Source: Caballeronia udeis
GTDB taxonomy: Bacteria; Pseudomonadota; Gammaproteobacteria; Burkholderiales; Burkholderiaceae
Length of the DNA: 64,000 nucleotides
Direction: 5' to 3'
NCBI RefSeq assembly: GCF_001544555.2
Contig: NZ_FCOK02000001.1
Location: forward strand, 124,001-188,000
A model generated the notes under the pieces. That model ran no database searches, had not been told where the DNA came from, and was given only the letters and a program-made list of their open reading frames with translations. This document shows positions 18,505 through 28,927 of this stretch, piece after piece (within the stretch, counting starts at the first letter, position 1; the number at the start of each line of letters is the position of its first letter). Position numbers and translations under genes: made by a program.

Positions 18505-19455
18505 TTATGCGCGATCTGCGACACGTTCGCCGAGCAGCCCGGACGGACGGAACACCAGCACGATGATCAGCACGATGAACGCGAACACGTCCTGGTAGTT
18601 ACTGCCGAACACACCGCCTGTCAGATTGCCGATATACCCCGCCCCAAGCTGTTCGATCAGGCCGAGCAGCACGCCGCCCACCATCGCGCCGCCCAGGTTG
18701 CCGATCCCGCCCAGCACCGCCGCCGTGAACGCCTTCAACCCGGGGATGAAGCCCATGTAGAAGTGCGCGTTGCCGTATTCGGAGGCGATCATCACACCGG
18801 CGAGAGCCGCAAGCGCGGAGCCGATCATGAAGGTCGCGGAGATCACGAAGTTAGGGTTCACCCCCATCAGGCTCGCGACACCCGGGTTCTCGGCAATGGC
18901 CCGCATTGCGCGGCCGAGTTTCGTCTTGTGCACGAGCAGCAGCAGCCCGCCCATCACGAGGAACGCCACCACGATAATCACGATTTCCGTCATTGAAATG
19001 ACGGCGCCCGGACGGTCGGCCGTGGCCGTGATCACGTTGATCGGATCGGTGGGCAGCAGTTGCGGGAAGGCCAGCGGATTGCGGCCCCAGATCATCATGG
19101 CGATCGTCTGGAGAAGAATCGATACGCCGATGGCGGTGATCAGCGGAGCCAAACGCGGCGCTCTGCGCAAAGGCCGGTAAGCCACGCGTTCGATGGTGTA
19201 GCCGACCAGCGCGCAGACGACTGCGGCGACCAGCAGCGCGATGACCAGCACCAGCGCTAACGGCATGCCCGGGAAGTGGTTCTGCAAAACGCCGATGGCC
19301 GACAACGCGACCATGGCGCCCACCATCAGCACGTCCCCGTGAGCGAAGTTGATGATGCCGAGAATCCCGTACACCATCGTGTAACCCAACGCGATGATGG
19401 CGTACACGCTGCCAAGCACCAGCCCGTTGATAATCTGCTGGATGAAGATATCCAT
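18505..19455 (-). CDS. livH: Branched-chain amino acid ABC transporter permease LivH
   Basis: 316-residue permease starting MDIFIQQIINGLVLGSVYA, the usual LivH N-terminus, with GYTMVYGILGIINFAHGDV soon after and GIGNLGGAMVGG toward the C-terminus. It forms the membrane channel with LivM. The binding-protein gene lies upstream with a 184-bp gap; this gap could hold an internal signal, but I see no clear stem. Confidence 0.93.
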   Translation of the reverse strand: MDIFIQQIINGLVLGSVYAIIALGYTMVYGILGIINFAHGDVLMVGAMVALSAIGVLQNHFPGMPLALVLVIALLVAAVVCALVGYTIERVAYRPLRRAPRLAPLITAIGVSILLQTIAMMIWGRNPLAFPQLLPTDPINVITATADRPGAVISMTEIVIIVVAFLVMGGLLLLVHKTKLGRAMRAIAENPGVASLMGVNPNFVISATFMIGSALAALAGVMIASEYGNAHFYMGFIPGLKAFTAAVLGGIGNLGGAMVGGVLLGLIEQLGAGYIGNLTGGVFGSNYQDVFAFIVLIIVLVFRPSGLLGERVADRA

Positions 19456-19639
19456 TGAAGGCTCCTTAGCCGTGCGACTAGATTTACGCTTTATCGCTGG
19501 CCGATAAACCGAAGGGAAGAAAAAAACGCACCCGCACCGCGCGTACTTGAAAAAAAACTCTAAAACGTCCGAAAGTGACTACGTATCGAGGGATTGCTCA
19601 ACCTGGTGTGCACTCGCCGCACGGCGCTGCAGCACAGGG

Positions 19640-20923
19640 TTACGGCGTAATGACGTCAATGACGTTCTTCTTGTTATCCTTGAAATCCATTAGCGTGATT
19701 GCACCGCCGCCTTTCAAATCGCCTTTGTCATCGAATGCAATGTGCCCTGTCAGGCCATTGAAATCCGTCGACGCAATCGCGGCGAGCACCTTGGGCGCTT
19801 CAATCGAGTTAGCCCGCTTCATTGCATCGACAATCACATACACGGCGTCATAGGTGAACGGCGCATAGCTCTGGACCGGCAGATGGAATCGGGCTTCGTA
19901 GTGCTGCGCGAAATCGCCGCCCTTGTCCAGCTTCGACACGTCCACCCCGAGTTCCGAGCACACCACGTTCGGTGCTGCGTTGGCCGCGAGCGTGGCCATC
20001 TCGGCGGAACACACGCCGTCACCGCCAAGAATCTTCGCCTTGATGCCCATTGCCGCCGCCTGCCTGGCAAACGGTCCGCCGGTCACGTCCATGCCGCCGA
20101 ACATCACGGCGTCCGGCTGGACACGCTTGATCTTGTTCAGTATTGCCTTGAAGTCCCGGGCTTTTTCGCTCGTCACTTCGTGCCCCGTGATGCGGCCGCC
20201 GCCTGCGACCACGGCTTTTGCAAACTCGTTCGCGAGACCCCGGCCGTAGAGCGTGGCGTCATCGACGACCACGATTTTCCGCGCGTGCAGCGTCTTGAGC
20301 GCGTAGGTCGCAAGCACCGGCCCCTGGCGCGCGTCCGTCGGCACTACACGAAACGTCGTTTTGTACCCCTGCTGCGTGAACGCCGGGTTGGTCGTCGCCC
20401 CCGAGATCTGCGCCACGTCAGCGTCGCTATAGATCTTCGATGCCGGAATCGACACGCCCGAATTCAAATGTCCGACGACCGCCACCACGTGATCGGCCAC
20501 CAGCTGCTGCGCCGCTGCAATACCCTTCTTGGGATCGGCCGCGTCATCCTGCGTGTCCAGTTCGAGATGAATCGCGTGACCGTCGATAGTCAGTCCCTGC
20601 GCGCTGATTTCCTCGATGGCCAGCCGTGCGCCGTTTTCATTGTCCTGCCCGAGATGCGCCAGCGGCCCGCTGAGCGGCGCAACATGGCCGATCCTGACGA
20701 CCGTCGCGCTGCTGGCCGGTGCAGGCGCGGACGCCGCAGCCACCGATGCAGCCGATGCCGCCACGGCGGGCGCACTTCCCGGCGCACTCGCCCCGGCACT
20801 CGCCGACGCTTCCGGCACCGCCGATGCCCCTGCGGGCGGCTCGTTATCACTCTTTTTGCTGCACGCCGTTGTCATCGCAACCGCAGCGGCGATGGTCAAG
20901 GCAAAGCCAAACTTCATTCGCAT
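19640..20923 (-). CDS. Branched-chain amino acid ABC transporter substrate-binding lipoprotein
   Basis: 427-residue LivJ/LivK-type (type I periplasmic) binding protein. The signal ends in a lipobox with Cys21 (AMTTAC), unlike E. coli LivJ/LivK, which are soluble. Residues ~22-73 are an Ala/Ser/Pro-rich linker, then the binding domain begins at VRIGHVAPLSGPLAHLGQDNE. The start at 20923 has a GGAGAC ribosome site; an ATG at 20917 is possible. It is the first gene of the liv cluster, with a promoter candidate ~65-90 bp upstream. Confidence 0.9.
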   Translation of the reverse strand: MRMKFGFALTIAAAVAMTTACSKKSDNEPPAGASAVPEASASAGASAPGSAPAVAASAASVAAASAPAPASSATVVRIGHVAPLSGPLAHLGQDNENGARLAIEEISAQGLTIDGHAIHLELDTQDDAADPKKGIAAAQQLVADHVVAVVGHLNSGVSIPASKIYSDADVAQISGATTNPAFTQQGYKTTFRVVPTDARQGPVLATYALKTLHARKIVVVDDATLYGRGLANEFAKAVVAGGGRITGHEVTSEKARDFKAILNKIKRVQPDAVMFGGMDVTGGPFARQAAAMGIKAKILGGDGVCSAEMATLAANAAPNVVCSELGVDVSKLDKGGDFAQHYEARFHLPVQSYAPFTYDAVYVIVDAMKRANSIEAPKVLAAIASTDFNGLTGHIAFDDKGDLKGGGAITLMDFKDNKKNVIDVITP

Positions 20924-20986
20924 TCAATAAGTCTCCGGCGCCTTGAAAAGCTGGTGTTTCCAGCCCATCCGGCTTGGAACGCGCGC

Positions 20987-21014
20987 ATTGTAACTCGGTT
21001 TTTGAGACGTGCAA
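20987..21014 (-). promoter_or_regulatory. Sigma-70 promoter candidate for the liv binding protein
   Basis: On the minus strand, TTGCAC (21009-21014) and TACAAT (20987-20992) are separated by 16 bp, giving a transcript with a leader of roughly 55 bases before the binding-protein start. Confidence 0.55.
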
Positions 21015-21290
21015 TATTGTTCAGCGACAGGGGTTTTCCTCCATTGCAACCCTCTCTCCGGCCTCTGGCTGAGGCATTGGAGCAACCCGGTTGCGCCCCG
21101 TCACGGTGCGCGAGTTGCACCATTGGTTGGCGTTGTGGGTAAACACCGATGCATGCATCGGCTTCGGCGCCGCTGTGGATTCTCATAAACGCACTTTCAT
21201 GGTGCGAGTGCAAAATCAGCGGGTCAATCCGGAGGTTCTCGTAGCGCCGTAGAGGTGAGACGGCAGGCGCGACCTCTTTTCACGGCCGGC
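21015..21290. other. Intergenic stretch between liv and ispH with no gene seen
   Basis: No convincing reading frame, RNA gene or repeat was found. A short palindrome GATGCATGCATC lies around 21149-21160. Liv transcripts start on its left edge and ispH transcripts end on its right. Confidence 0.4.
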
Positions 21291-21327
21291 AAAACAAAAG
21301 GCCGCGCCAACGTGAGTTGGCGCGGCC
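21291..21327 (-). terminator. Rho-independent terminator after ispH
   Basis: 12-bp perfect stem (21300-21311 with 21316-21327), loop GTGA. On the minus strand it is followed by TTTTGTTTT (21291-21299). Confidence 0.85.
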
Positions 21328-21390
21328 TCTCAATGCGCGTTCGACTGTAGCCTCTAATTCAACACGCGAGGACGCTCCGCGGACAGTGCT

Positions 21391-22350
21391 TCATTCCGAC
21401 GGCAGCGTCAGACCCCGTGGCAGCGGAAACGACACTTTCTCCTCGATCCCTTCGAGCGGACGCACGTTGCGCACGCCCAGCTCCCGCAACCGCGCGATCA
21501 CCGCCTGCGCCAGCACTTCCGGCGCCGACGCGCCCGCCGTCACGCCGATGCGCTTTTTCCCTTCCACCCATTTCGGATCGATTTGCGTGGGCGAATCCAC
21601 CATATAGGCGGGGATGCCGCGTTTTTCAGCCACTTCGCGCAGCCGGCTTGAATTCGAGCTGTTCGGGCTGCCCACCACGATCACCACATCGCATTGCGGC
21701 GCGAGAAACTTCACGGCGTCCTGACGATTCTGCGTGGCGTAGCAAATGTCCTGTTTCTTCGGCTCTTTCACCGACGGGTATTTCGACTTCAGCGCGCCGA
21801 TGATCGCGGAGGCGTCGTCCACTGACAGCGTGGTTTGCGTCACGTAGGCAATCCTGTCGGGATCGGCAAGCGCGAGGGCTTCCACGTCCTCGATGTCCTC
21901 CACCAGATGCATGCCCTCGCCGCTCTGCCCCATCGTGCCCTCGACTTCCGGATGCCCCTTGTGGCCGATCATCACGATGTCGAAGCCTTCCTGGCGCATC
22001 TTCGCGACTTCCATATGCACTTTGGTCACGAGCGGGCAGGTTGCGTCGAATACGCGCAAGCCGCGGGTTTCCGCTTCCGAGCGCACCGCTTTCGACACGC
22101 CATGCGCGCTGAAAATCAGCGTGCTGCCTTCAGGCGCGTCCGCCAGGTCTTCGATGAACACGGCGCCTTTCTTGCGCAGGTCCTCGACCACGTAGGCGTT
22201 GTGCACGATCTCGTGGCGCACGTAGATAGGCGCGCCGAACAGCGCGATGGCCCGCTCCACTATTTCGATTGCGCGATCGACGCCTGCGCAAAAACCGCGC
22301 GGCTGGGCGAGAAGAATTTCGACATCGAGAAGGGTGTCAGTGGAGCTCAT
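21391..22350 (-). CDS. ispH: 4-hydroxy-3-methylbut-2-enyl diphosphate reductase
   Basis: 319-residue IspH/LytB, the last enzyme of the MEP isoprenoid pathway, making IPP and DMAPP. The three Cys that hold the iron-sulfur cluster are at 21 ([12 protein letters not shown]), 105 ([12 protein letters not shown]) and 203 ([10 protein letters not shown]). [10 protein letters not shown] and the two His regions (HEIVHN, SAHGVS) are intact. It starts 2 bp after the FKBP gene, a pairing common in proteobacteria. Confidence 0.96.
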   Translation of the reverse strand: MSSTDTLLDVEILLAQPRGFCAGVDRAIEIVERAIALFGAPIYVRHEIVHNAYVVEDLRKKGAVFIEDLADAPEGSTLIFSAHGVSKAVRSEAETRGLRVFDATCPLVTKVHMEVAKMRQEGFDIVMIGHKGHPEVEGTMGQSGEGMHLVEDIEDVEALALADPDRIAYVTQTTLSVDDASAIIGALKSKYPSVKEPKKQDICYATQNRQDAVKFLAPQCDVVIVVGSPNSSNSSRLREVAEKRGIPAYMVDSPTQIDPKWVEGKKRIGVTAGASAPEVLAQAVIARLRELGVRNVRPLEGIEEKVSFPLPRGLTLPSE

Positions 22351-22352
22351 GG

Positions 22353-22808
22353 CTACAGAATTCCGATGATTTTCACTTCGAACGCCAGCGCCTGGCCGGC
22401 AAGCGGATGGTTGAAATCGAACAGCGCGGAGGTCTCGCCGACCTCCTTGAGCACGCCTGCGTAACGGCCACCGCCCGGCGCGTTGAATTCGACGAGGTCA
22501 CCCGGGGAAAAATTCTCGCCGATCATTGCGTTCTCGCGCAACGTGGCCAGCGACACCCATTGCAGCATTTCCGGATTGCGCGGACCGAACGCCTGACCGG
22601 GCATCAGCCGAAAGGTCGAGTGGTGACCCACCTTCAGACCCAGGAGAATGTCTTCCAGCGGCGGCGCAAGATGACCGGCGCCCAACAATAGCGTAGCGGG
22701 CTTGTCGGCGAACGTGCTGACAATGTCCGCTCCATCCTCAAGCGCAAGCCGGTAATGAAGCGTGACGTGCGAACCGGGTTTCACCTCGGAAATATCAATG
22801 ATGCTCAT
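22353..22808 (-). CDS. fkpB: FKBP-type peptidyl-prolyl cis-trans isomerase (SlpA/FkpB type)
   Basis: 151-residue cytoplasmic isomerase/chaperone. The protein has the SlpA layout: a short FKBP core ([18 protein letters not shown]), an inserted flap domain ([19 protein letters not shown]), then the return to FKBP ([18 protein letters not shown]). It has no signal peptide. It is upstream of and tightly linked to ispH. Confidence 0.9.
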   Translation of the reverse strand: MSIIDISEVKPGSHVTLHYRLALEDGADIVSTFADKPATLLLGAGHLAPPLEDILLGLKVGHHSTFRLMPGQAFGPRNPEMLQWVSLATLRENAMIGENFSPGDLVEFNAPGGGRYAGVLKEVGETSALFDFNHPLAGQALAFEVKIIGIL

Positions 22809-23114
22809 GTTTGATCGTGGTAGCCGTAAAAGCCGTAATTACCTTCTCAGCCGGTCCCGCCGTCCGATAAAAGGCCGGGCGTCCAGACAGGACGCAGTCA
22901 TGGCGAAAGCTTGGGTCGCCCCCGGGCATTGCGCCGCCGAAGCCTCCGCGGGGCAAACCGCCGGGCGCTCGCTCGGGGTGGTGCCAAACCCGTATTGTAA
23001 GCCACAGTGCGACCGCCCCGCCTTGGTCCGGGCAATGCCCCGGCGTGATAACGCACGGGCGGGACAGTCACCGCTTCCGACATTACTTCCGGTGTTCCCC
23101 GACGGGAGCGTGAC
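22809..23114. other. Gap between divergent fkpB and radC
   Basis: 306 bp between divergent genes. A TACAAT -10-like hexamer on the minus strand (around 22993-22998) could serve fkpB-ispH, but no matching -35 is visible. No gene or repeat was seen. Confidence 0.35.
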
Positions 23115-23891
23115 ATGAACGCCCGGCTCGAACTGGTGCAAAACAACGCCCCCTATCCCGCCCGAGCCCTGCTGGCAGCGGACCCTCCCGCACGGATCGC
23201 GCCTGGCGTCATGCGCATCCTCGACTGGCCCGTGCGTGATCGTCCGCGCGAGCGCCTGTTGAAACTGGGTGCGCAGACGTTATCCGACGCCGAGTTGCTC
23301 GCGCTGTTCCTGAACACGGGCCGCCCGGGCATGACCTCCGTCGACGTGGCGCGCGACCTCCTGGTCCGGTTCGAATCAATCAGAGGCGTACTGGGCGCGA
23401 CTGCGGCGGAATTACGCGGGTTCGACGGTATCGGGCCGGCGAAGGCGGCGCTGCTGCTGGCTGTCTCGGAGCTGTGCCAGCGTTCGCTCGCGGAAAAAAC
23501 CCGCGACCGGCCGTTGCTGGATGCCCCGCAAGCGGTGGAAGACTATTTGAAGTGGCTGATCGGCACGCGGCCCAACGAAGTGTTCGTCACCCTTTTTCTC
23601 GACATCAAACATTGCCTGATCACCGTGGACGAATCGGCGAAGGGTTCGATCTCGCGCGTTGCCGTGTATCCGCGTGAAATCGTACGGCGGGCACTCACTT
23701 TAAATGCGGCCAGCCTGATCGTCGCGCATAATCACCCCTCCGGCGGGGTGGAGCCGAGCGCAAACGACCGCCGGCTGACGCGTGTGCTGCAGGATTCGCT
23801 CGCGCTGATCGACGTCCGGCTGCTGGATCATCTGGTCGTGACCTCGAACGAGGTTTTCTCTTTTTCGCGACAGGGATGGATGCCGGCATGA
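23115..23891 (+). CDS. radC: RadC-family JAB-domain protein
   Basis: 258 residues: a helix-hairpin-helix region ([15 protein letters not shown], ~97-111) and a C-terminal JAB/MPN metalloprotease-like domain with the full JAMM motif [14 protein letters not shown]. RadC was once called a DNA-repair protein, but its true role is unsettled. The first ~32 residues before [17 protein letters not shown] exceed the usual family length, so translation may begin later than the ATG used here. Confidence 0.88.
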   Translation: MNARLELVQNNAPYPARALLAADPPARIAPGVMRILDWPVRDRPRERLLKLGAQTLSDAELLALFLNTGRPGMTSVDVARDLLVRFESIRGVLGATAAELRGFDGIGPAKAALLLAVSELCQRSLAEKTRDRPLLDAPQAVEDYLKWLIGTRPNEVFVTLFLDIKHCLITVDESAKGSISRVAVYPREIVRRALTLNAASLIVAHNHPSGGVEPSANDRRLTRVLQDSLALIDVRLLDHLVVTSNEVFSFSRQGWMPA

Positions 23892-24053
23892 CTTGAAGCC
23901 GGAGTGACAGCTCAACGCTGATTTCACTGATTTAATAGTCCGCCTGCGGCAAAAGGCGGGAAAACCGGGCCTAATGGGCCTTTGCAAGCCGAAAACCGCA
24001 TGAAACCTGCACCGGACCGGACAGCCGGATACCTCGTCCGGCACCAAAAAGAG

Positions 24054-24083
24054 TTGATTTTGCAGGTTTTTTGCGGTTAGAAT
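24054..24083 (+). promoter_or_regulatory. Sigma-70 promoter candidate for rpmB-rpmG
   Basis: TTGATT (24054-24059) and TAGAAT (24078-24083) are 18 bp apart, in the 336-bp gap after radC. The resulting leader to rpmB would be about 135 bases. Nothing else is visible in this gap except a weak 6-bp stem just after radC (23940-23959). Confidence 0.65.
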
Positions 24084-24227
24084 CTCGGTTTGCTTCTTTC
24101 AACCAACCTGTTCCGAGCCGAGCAAACGTAGCGGTCATCATTTCGGGTAAACCTCTCGGTAGCCCGAAGCGGTCCCAAATGTATCTGGCGTTCGAACTCA
24201 GAATTAAAGCGTATTAGGAGTGCTCTC

Positions 24228-24461
24228 ATGGCACGTGTATGCCAAGTAACCGGGAAGGGGCCGATGAGCGGCAACAACGTTTCCCATGCGAACAACCGCA
24301 CCAAGCGTCGTTTCCTGCCCAATCTGCAAAATCGCCGCTTCTTCGTTGAAAGCGAAAACCGCTGGGTTCGTCTGCGTCTCTCGAACGCCGGCCTTCGCCT
24401 GATCGACAAAAACGGCATCGACTCCGTGCTCGCAGATCTGCGCGCACGTGGCGAAGTCTAA
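24228..24461 (+). CDS. rpmB: 50S ribosomal protein L28
   Basis: 77-residue large-subunit protein starting [20 protein letters not shown], the standard L28 N-terminus, and basic throughout ([13 protein letters not shown]). A GGAG ribosome site is close upstream. It is followed by rpmG 11 bp later, the usual pairing. Confidence 0.97.
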   Translation: MARVCQVTGKGPMSGNNVSHANNRTKRRFLPNLQNRRFFVESENRWVRLRLSNAGLRLIDKNGIDSVLADLRARGEV

Positions 24462-24472
24462 GGAGCACGAAC

Positions 24473-24640
24473 ATGGCCAAGGGCGCACGCGACAAGATCA
24501 AGCTGGAATCGACCGCAGGAACGGGTCACTTCTACACGACCACGAAGAACAAGCGCAACATGCCGGAAAAGATGGCGATCAAGAAGTTTGATCCCGTTGT
24601 CCGCAAGCACGTTGAATACAAAGAAACCAAGATCAAATAA
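24473..24640 (+). CDS. rpmG: 50S ribosomal protein L33
   Basis: 55 residues from the ATG at 24473 ([20 protein letters not shown]). It has no Cys pairs, so it is the zinc-free (C-minus) form. An AAGGAG site overlaps the rpmB stop region and a strong terminator follows. Confidence 0.97.
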   Translation: MAKGARDKIKLESTAGTGHFYTTTKNKRNMPEKMAIKKFDPVVRKHVEYKETKIK

Positions 24641-24673
24641 GATCCGGTTTCTTTCGCTCCAGCATCACGAAAA

Positions 24674-24696
24674 GCCTCGCTCACGCGAGGCTTTTT
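24674..24696 (+). terminator. Rho-independent terminator after rpmG
   Basis: 7-bp stem GCCTCGC/GCGAGGC (24674-24680, 24685-24691), 4-nt loop, then TTTTT. Confidence 0.88.
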
Positions 24697-24899
24697 GCTT
24701 TGGCGCCGTCGGCCTTGGCACCGTCGTTTTTGACACCTCGTCCGCCCGGGCTCGGGCTCACCCTGTTCGCCCTACTGGCCAAACGGCCAAGTCATCGCGT
24801 AACGTTACACGCGTTATCCTTACCGCCCAGGCTTTCCCCATGCCATAGGCGTGAGTCCCGAAAGTCGCGGCGGACAACAATCAACGGAGACGTGGCGGG

Positions 24900-26498
24900 A
24901 TGAATTTCGACGTGGCAATCATCGGCAGCGGTCTGGCGGGCCTGAGCGTGGCGCTGAATCTGGCGGACACGCGGCGCGTTGCCATACTCGCCAAGCGCAG
25001 CGTCAGCGAAGGCGCCAGCGACTGGGCCCAGGGCGGTATTGCAGCTGTGCTCGACTCGGCCGACAGTATCGACAACCACGTTCGCGACACGTTGATTGCC
25101 GGCGGCGGTTTGTGCGACGAAGCGGCTACGCGGTTCATCGTGGAAAACGGGCGCGCTGCGATCGAATGGCTGATCGGCGAAGGCGTGCCGTTCACCAGGG
25201 ATCTGTCCGCCGAGCTCGGCTTTCATCTGACGCGTGAAGGGGGTCATAGCCATCGGCGAATCATTCATGCCGCCGATGCAACCGGTCACGCCGTGGTCAC
25301 CACGCTCAACGAGCGCGTGCGCAATCATCCGAACATCACGGTCCTCGAAGATCATTACGCCATCGACCTGATTACGTCCGAGCGGCTCGGGTTGCCCGGG
25401 CATCGCTGTCACGGGCTTTATGCGCTCGATCTGGCAAGCGGCCGTACCGTTACCATTGAAGCGCCGCATACCGTGCTTGCGACCGGCGGCGCCGGCAAGG
25501 TGTATCTGTACACCACCAATCCGGATACGGCGACCGGCGACGGCATTGCAATGGCATGGCGCGCCGGCTGCCGCGTGTCGAACATGGAGTTCATCCAGTT
25601 CCATCCGACCTGCCTGTTCCATCCATATGCGAAGTCATTCCTGATCTCCGAAGCCGTACGTGGCGAAGGCGGCATCCTGCGCCTGCCCGACGGCACGCGT
25701 TTCATGCCCGCCCACGACGAACGCGCTGAACTTGCCCCGCGCGATATCGTCGCCCGGGCGATCGACTTCGAGATCAAGAAGCGCGGTATTGACTGCGTGT
25801 ATCTCGACATCAGCCATCAACCGGAGGCGTTTCTTCAGGAGCACTTCCCTACTATCCTCGCGCGCTGCCGTGAGTTCGGTATTGATATGGCGAAGCAACC
25901 CATCCCCGTCGTGCCGGCGGCGCATTACACGTGCGGGGGCGTGGTGACCGACCTGGCCGGCCGCACGGATCGCGCGGGCCTGTATGCCGTGGGTGAAACC
26001 TCGTGCACCGGGCTGCACGGCGCGAACCGGCTGGCAAGCAACTCGCTGCTGGAATGCCTGGTGGTGGGGCGCGCGGCGGCGCAAGCAATGGAAAAGGATG
26101 GCTTCGCGGCGAGCGGCCATGCGCCGTTACCGGCCTGGGATGAAAGCCGCGTCTCCGATCCGGACGAGGAGGTTGTGGTCGCGCACAACTGGGACGAGTT
26201 GCGGCGGCTGATGTGGAATTACGTGGGCATTGTGCGTACCGATAAACGGCTCGCACGCGCCCAGCACCGGATAACGCTGCTTCGTGACGAGATCCACGAG
26301 TACTACGCGAACTTCAAGGTGAGCCGCGACCTGCTTGAGTTGCGCAACCTTGTTGATGTCGCGTCGATGATCGTGGAAAGCGCGTGCTCGCGGCGCGAGA
26401 GCCGCGGTTTGCACTTCAGCCGCGACTGGCCGGAGACATTGCCGAAGGCGCTGCCTACTGTGTTGACACCGCCAGCGGTGAGGCGGCGCGGGATTTGA
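24900..26498 (+). CDS. nadB: L-aspartate oxidase
   Basis: 532-residue FAD enzyme that turns aspartate into iminoaspartate for NAD synthesis. The FAD motif [13 protein letters not shown] is at ~7-19, with [25 protein letters not shown] and the C-terminal [19 protein letters not shown] that identifies NadB among succinate-dehydrogenase relatives. A GGAGA ribosome site precedes it. Its partners nadA and nadC lie 12 kb away on the other strand. Confidence 0.95.
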   Translation: MNFDVAIIGSGLAGLSVALNLADTRRVAILAKRSVSEGASDWAQGGIAAVLDSADSIDNHVRDTLIAGGGLCDEAATRFIVENGRAAIEWLIGEGVPFTRDLSAELGFHLTREGGHSHRRIIHAADATGHAVVTTLNERVRNHPNITVLEDHYAIDLITSERLGLPGHRCHGLYALDLASGRTVTIEAPHTVLATGGAGKVYLYTTNPDTATGDGIAMAWRAGCRVSNMEFIQFHPTCLFHPYAKSFLISEAVRGEGGILRLPDGTRFMPAHDERAELAPRDIVARAIDFEIKKRGIDCVYLDISHQPEAFLQEHFPTILARCREFGIDMAKQPIPVVPAAHYTCGGVVTDLAGRTDRAGLYAVGETSCTGLHGANRLASNSLLECLVVGRAAAQAMEKDGFAASGHAPLPAWDESRVSDPDEEVVVAHNWDELRRLMWNYVGIVRTDKRLARAQHRITLLRDEIHEYYANFKVSRDLLELRNLVDVASMIVESACSRRESRGLHFSRDWPETLPKALPTVLTPPAVRRRGI

Positions 26499-26586
26499 GC
26501 CGAGAAAACCGCCGCATGTTCCGCCATGACGACTAGTCGAAGGCGTGCTGGATGCGGCGCTTCCGGCAACAGCGCGTGGTTAAAGC

Positions 26587-26623
26587 GAAAAGCCATTCCA
26601 GCACAAGCGGAAATGGCTTTTTC
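26587..26623. terminator. Bidirectional terminator between nadB and hutG
   Basis: Stem GAAAAGCCATT(CC)/(GGA)AATGGCTTTTTC with one bulge and an 8-9 nt loop. A and T runs flank both sides, suiting two convergent genes. Confidence 0.75.
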
Positions 26624-26728
26624 GTTTCTGCTTCGCTGTGCATCCCGCCCGGCCTCGAGCGAGAAACCGGCATCGAAGAATCGTATGAAAGCGGGGTTAG
26701 ATCGTCCCGCCCTTCCCGCAACGCCCGG

Positions 26729-27529
26729 TCACGCCGCACGCACCGCATCAAGCGCGCACTGCACCAGTTCCCGCATCAACGGCGCGACCTGTCCGGCGCG
26801 GGCTTCGTCATACGCATACGGCCGCGTCTCCTCCATATAAGTCACCTGCGACAACTCCAGCTGCACTGCGTGAATGCCGTCCCGCGGCGCCCCGTAGTGC
26901 CGCGTGATGTAACCGCCCTTGAAGCGGCCGTTCGCGACAGCCGTGTAAGCGCCCTGCCTGAGCACCATTGCTTCGAGCTTTTCCGCGAGACCCGCAACCG
27001 CGCTTTCCCCGCCCGCCGTGCCGAAATTGAAGTCGGCAAGCTTGCCGTCGAAGAAACGCGGCACGTGTGAACGGATTGAATGCGCTTCCCACAGCAGCGC
27101 TTTGCCGTGCACAGCTTTCAAACGCGCCAGCTCTTCGGTCAGCGCAGCGTGGTACGGCCGCCAATATTTCTCGCGACGGTTGGCGATCTGCGCCTCCGAA
27201 GGCGCAGCGCCGGCGGAATACAGCGCCTCGCTGTTGAACGTATCGACGGGACACAGGCCGGTTGTATCGCGTCCCGGATACAGGTTCGCGCCGTCGGGCG
27301 GACGGTTCAAATCGATCACATAACGCGAGTTCGCGGGCACGAGGATCGACGCGCCCATCTCCACCGCGAACGCGTAGAGACGTTCCAGATGCCAGTCGGT
27401 GTCGTCGACTTCACGGGCGATCGACGTCATGAAAGCGGCTATGTCGGCGGGAATCTGCGTGCCGGCATGGGGAATCGAAATCAGCAGCGGCGCAGTGCCG
27501 CGCTTCAACGTGAAAACTTGATCGGCCAC
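26729..27529 (-). CDS. hutG: N-formylglutamate deformylase
   Basis: 266-residue metal hydrolase that releases formate and glutamate from N-formylglutamate, the last step of the five-step histidine pathway. Motifs: SIPHAGTQIPADI near the N-terminus (zinc His), VIDLNRPPDGANLYPG, YWRPYHAAL and LLWEAHSIRSHVP. It lies 12 bp after hutF and is the last gene of hutU-D-I-F-G. Confidence 0.94.
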   Translation of the reverse strand: MADQVFTLKRGTAPLLISIPHAGTQIPADIAAFMTSIAREVDDTDWHLERLYAFAVEMGASILVPANSRYVIDLNRPPDGANLYPGRDTTGLCPVDTFNSEALYSAGAAPSEAQIANRREKYWRPYHAALTEELARLKAVHGKALLWEAHSIRSHVPRFFDGKLADFNFGTAGGESAVAGLAEKLEAMVLRQGAYTAVANGRFKGGYITRHYGAPRDGIHAVQLELSQVTYMEETRPYAYDEARAGQVAPLMRELVQCALDAVRAA

Positions 27530-27541
27530 AGGCTGCGTCCT

Positions 27542-28927
27542 TTATTTAAGCAATCCGGCCAGCGTATTTCGATACTGTCCGAACGACGCGTCTTCATCGC
27601 GATGCCGCCGCGCTTGAACCACGATGTTCCCGCCGACGCTCACATCGAGCACCGGCGTTTCACCGTGTTCGCAGAACACCACGCCCGATAACCACGCGTC
27701 CGGCGCGTGTCCGGCTATAGCCGGATGATCGGGATCGAGCACGATGAAATCCGCCTGGCGCCCCGCTTCCAGCACGCCGACCGCGCGGCCTGTGGCACGG
27801 GCTCCGCCTTGTACGGCGGCGTCGAAGAGACGGTCCGCCACGTGCGCCTGTTCATTCGATGCCAGCACGTTGCGCTCGCGGCGCGTCAGCCGTTGTCCGT
27901 ATTCGAGCAAGCGCAACTCTGAGCGCCAGTCGACGGCAATGTGGCTGTCCGAACCGAGTCCAAACCGTCCGCCATCGTTCAGGTACGCATACGCGGGGAA
28001 AATGCCATCGCCGAGATTGGCTTCGGTTGTCAGGCACAGGCCCGCGACAGCGCGACTTGCTGCCATTGCGCGGACTTCGTTGTCGTCGACGTGCGTGGCG
28101 TGCACGAGGCACCAGCGTTCGTTCACGTCGAAGTTATCGAGCAGCCAGCGCACGGGCCGCGCTTTCAGCGTCTCCAGACAGGCGTCGACTTCAGCCGTCT
28201 GCTCGGCTATGTGGATATGCACCGGCGCGCCCGGAAACGCGCTGTCGAGTCCGTTGAGCAAACGGCCCAGCGATTCCTTCGATACAGCCCGCAGCGAATG
28301 CGGTGCAACGCCATACCGCAGGTTGCCGTTTTCGGGCTGCGCCGCGCGCAATGAAACGAGGGCGTCGAGCAGGCTTTCCGGCGTGTGGACAAAACGCGCC
28401 TGACCCGCTGTGGGCTCGCGTTCGCCGAAACCGCCGTATTGATATAGCACGGGCAACATCGTCATGCCGATGCCGGTTTGTGCCGCTGCGTCGACCACAC
28501 GAGCGGCCATTTCGGAAGGATTCGCGTACGGCTTACCATCCGGTGCGTGATGCACGTAGTGGAATTCGCAGACCGACGTGTAGCCCGCCTTCAACATTTC
28601 GATATAAAGCCAGCGCGCGATATCGCCAATACTGTCCGGCGAAATACGCGCGGCAAACCGGTACATCAGGTCGCGCCAGCTCCAGAAGCTGTCCGTAGGA
28701 TTCGCGCGATATTCGGTGAGCCCCGCCATCGCGCGCTGGAACGCATGCGAGTGAAGATTCGGCATGCCGGCGAGCACCGGACCTTTCGCTTTATTCACGC
28801 CCGCCGGTTGCGCGCTGTCCGGCGTGACCGCGACCAACGTTCCGTGATCGTCCCATTCCAGCAGCACGTCGCGAGACCAGCCATCTTGCAAACGCGCGTG
28901 CTCGGCAAACAAGCTATTTCGTGTCAT
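27542..28927 (-). CDS. hutF: Formimidoylglutamate deiminase
   Basis: 461-residue amidohydrolase that converts N-formimidoyl-glutamate to N-formylglutamate and ammonia. Zinc-binding [16 protein letters not shown] (~54-69), [22 protein letters not shown] and [13 protein letters not shown] are present. Its start overlaps the hutI stop by 4 nt. Its presence with HutG shows the five-step route rather than the HutG-type formiminoglutamase route. Confidence 0.94.
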   Translation of the reverse strand: MTRNSLFAEHARLQDGWSRDVLLEWDDHGTLVAVTPDSAQPAGVNKAKGPVLAGMPNLHSHAFQRAMAGLTEYRANPTDSFWSWRDLMYRFAARISPDSIGDIARWLYIEMLKAGYTSVCEFHYVHHAPDGKPYANPSEMAARVVDAAAQTGIGMTMLPVLYQYGGFGEREPTAGQARFVHTPESLLDALVSLRAAQPENGNLRYGVAPHSLRAVSKESLGRLLNGLDSAFPGAPVHIHIAEQTAEVDACLETLKARPVRWLLDNFDVNERWCLVHATHVDDNEVRAMAASRAVAGLCLTTEANLGDGIFPAYAYLNDGGRFGLGSDSHIAVDWRSELRLLEYGQRLTRRERNVLASNEQAHVADRLFDAAVQGGARATGRAVGVLEAGRQADFIVLDPDHPAIAGHAPDAWLSGVVFCEHGETPVLDVSVGGNIVVQARRHRDEDASFGQYRNTLAGLLK

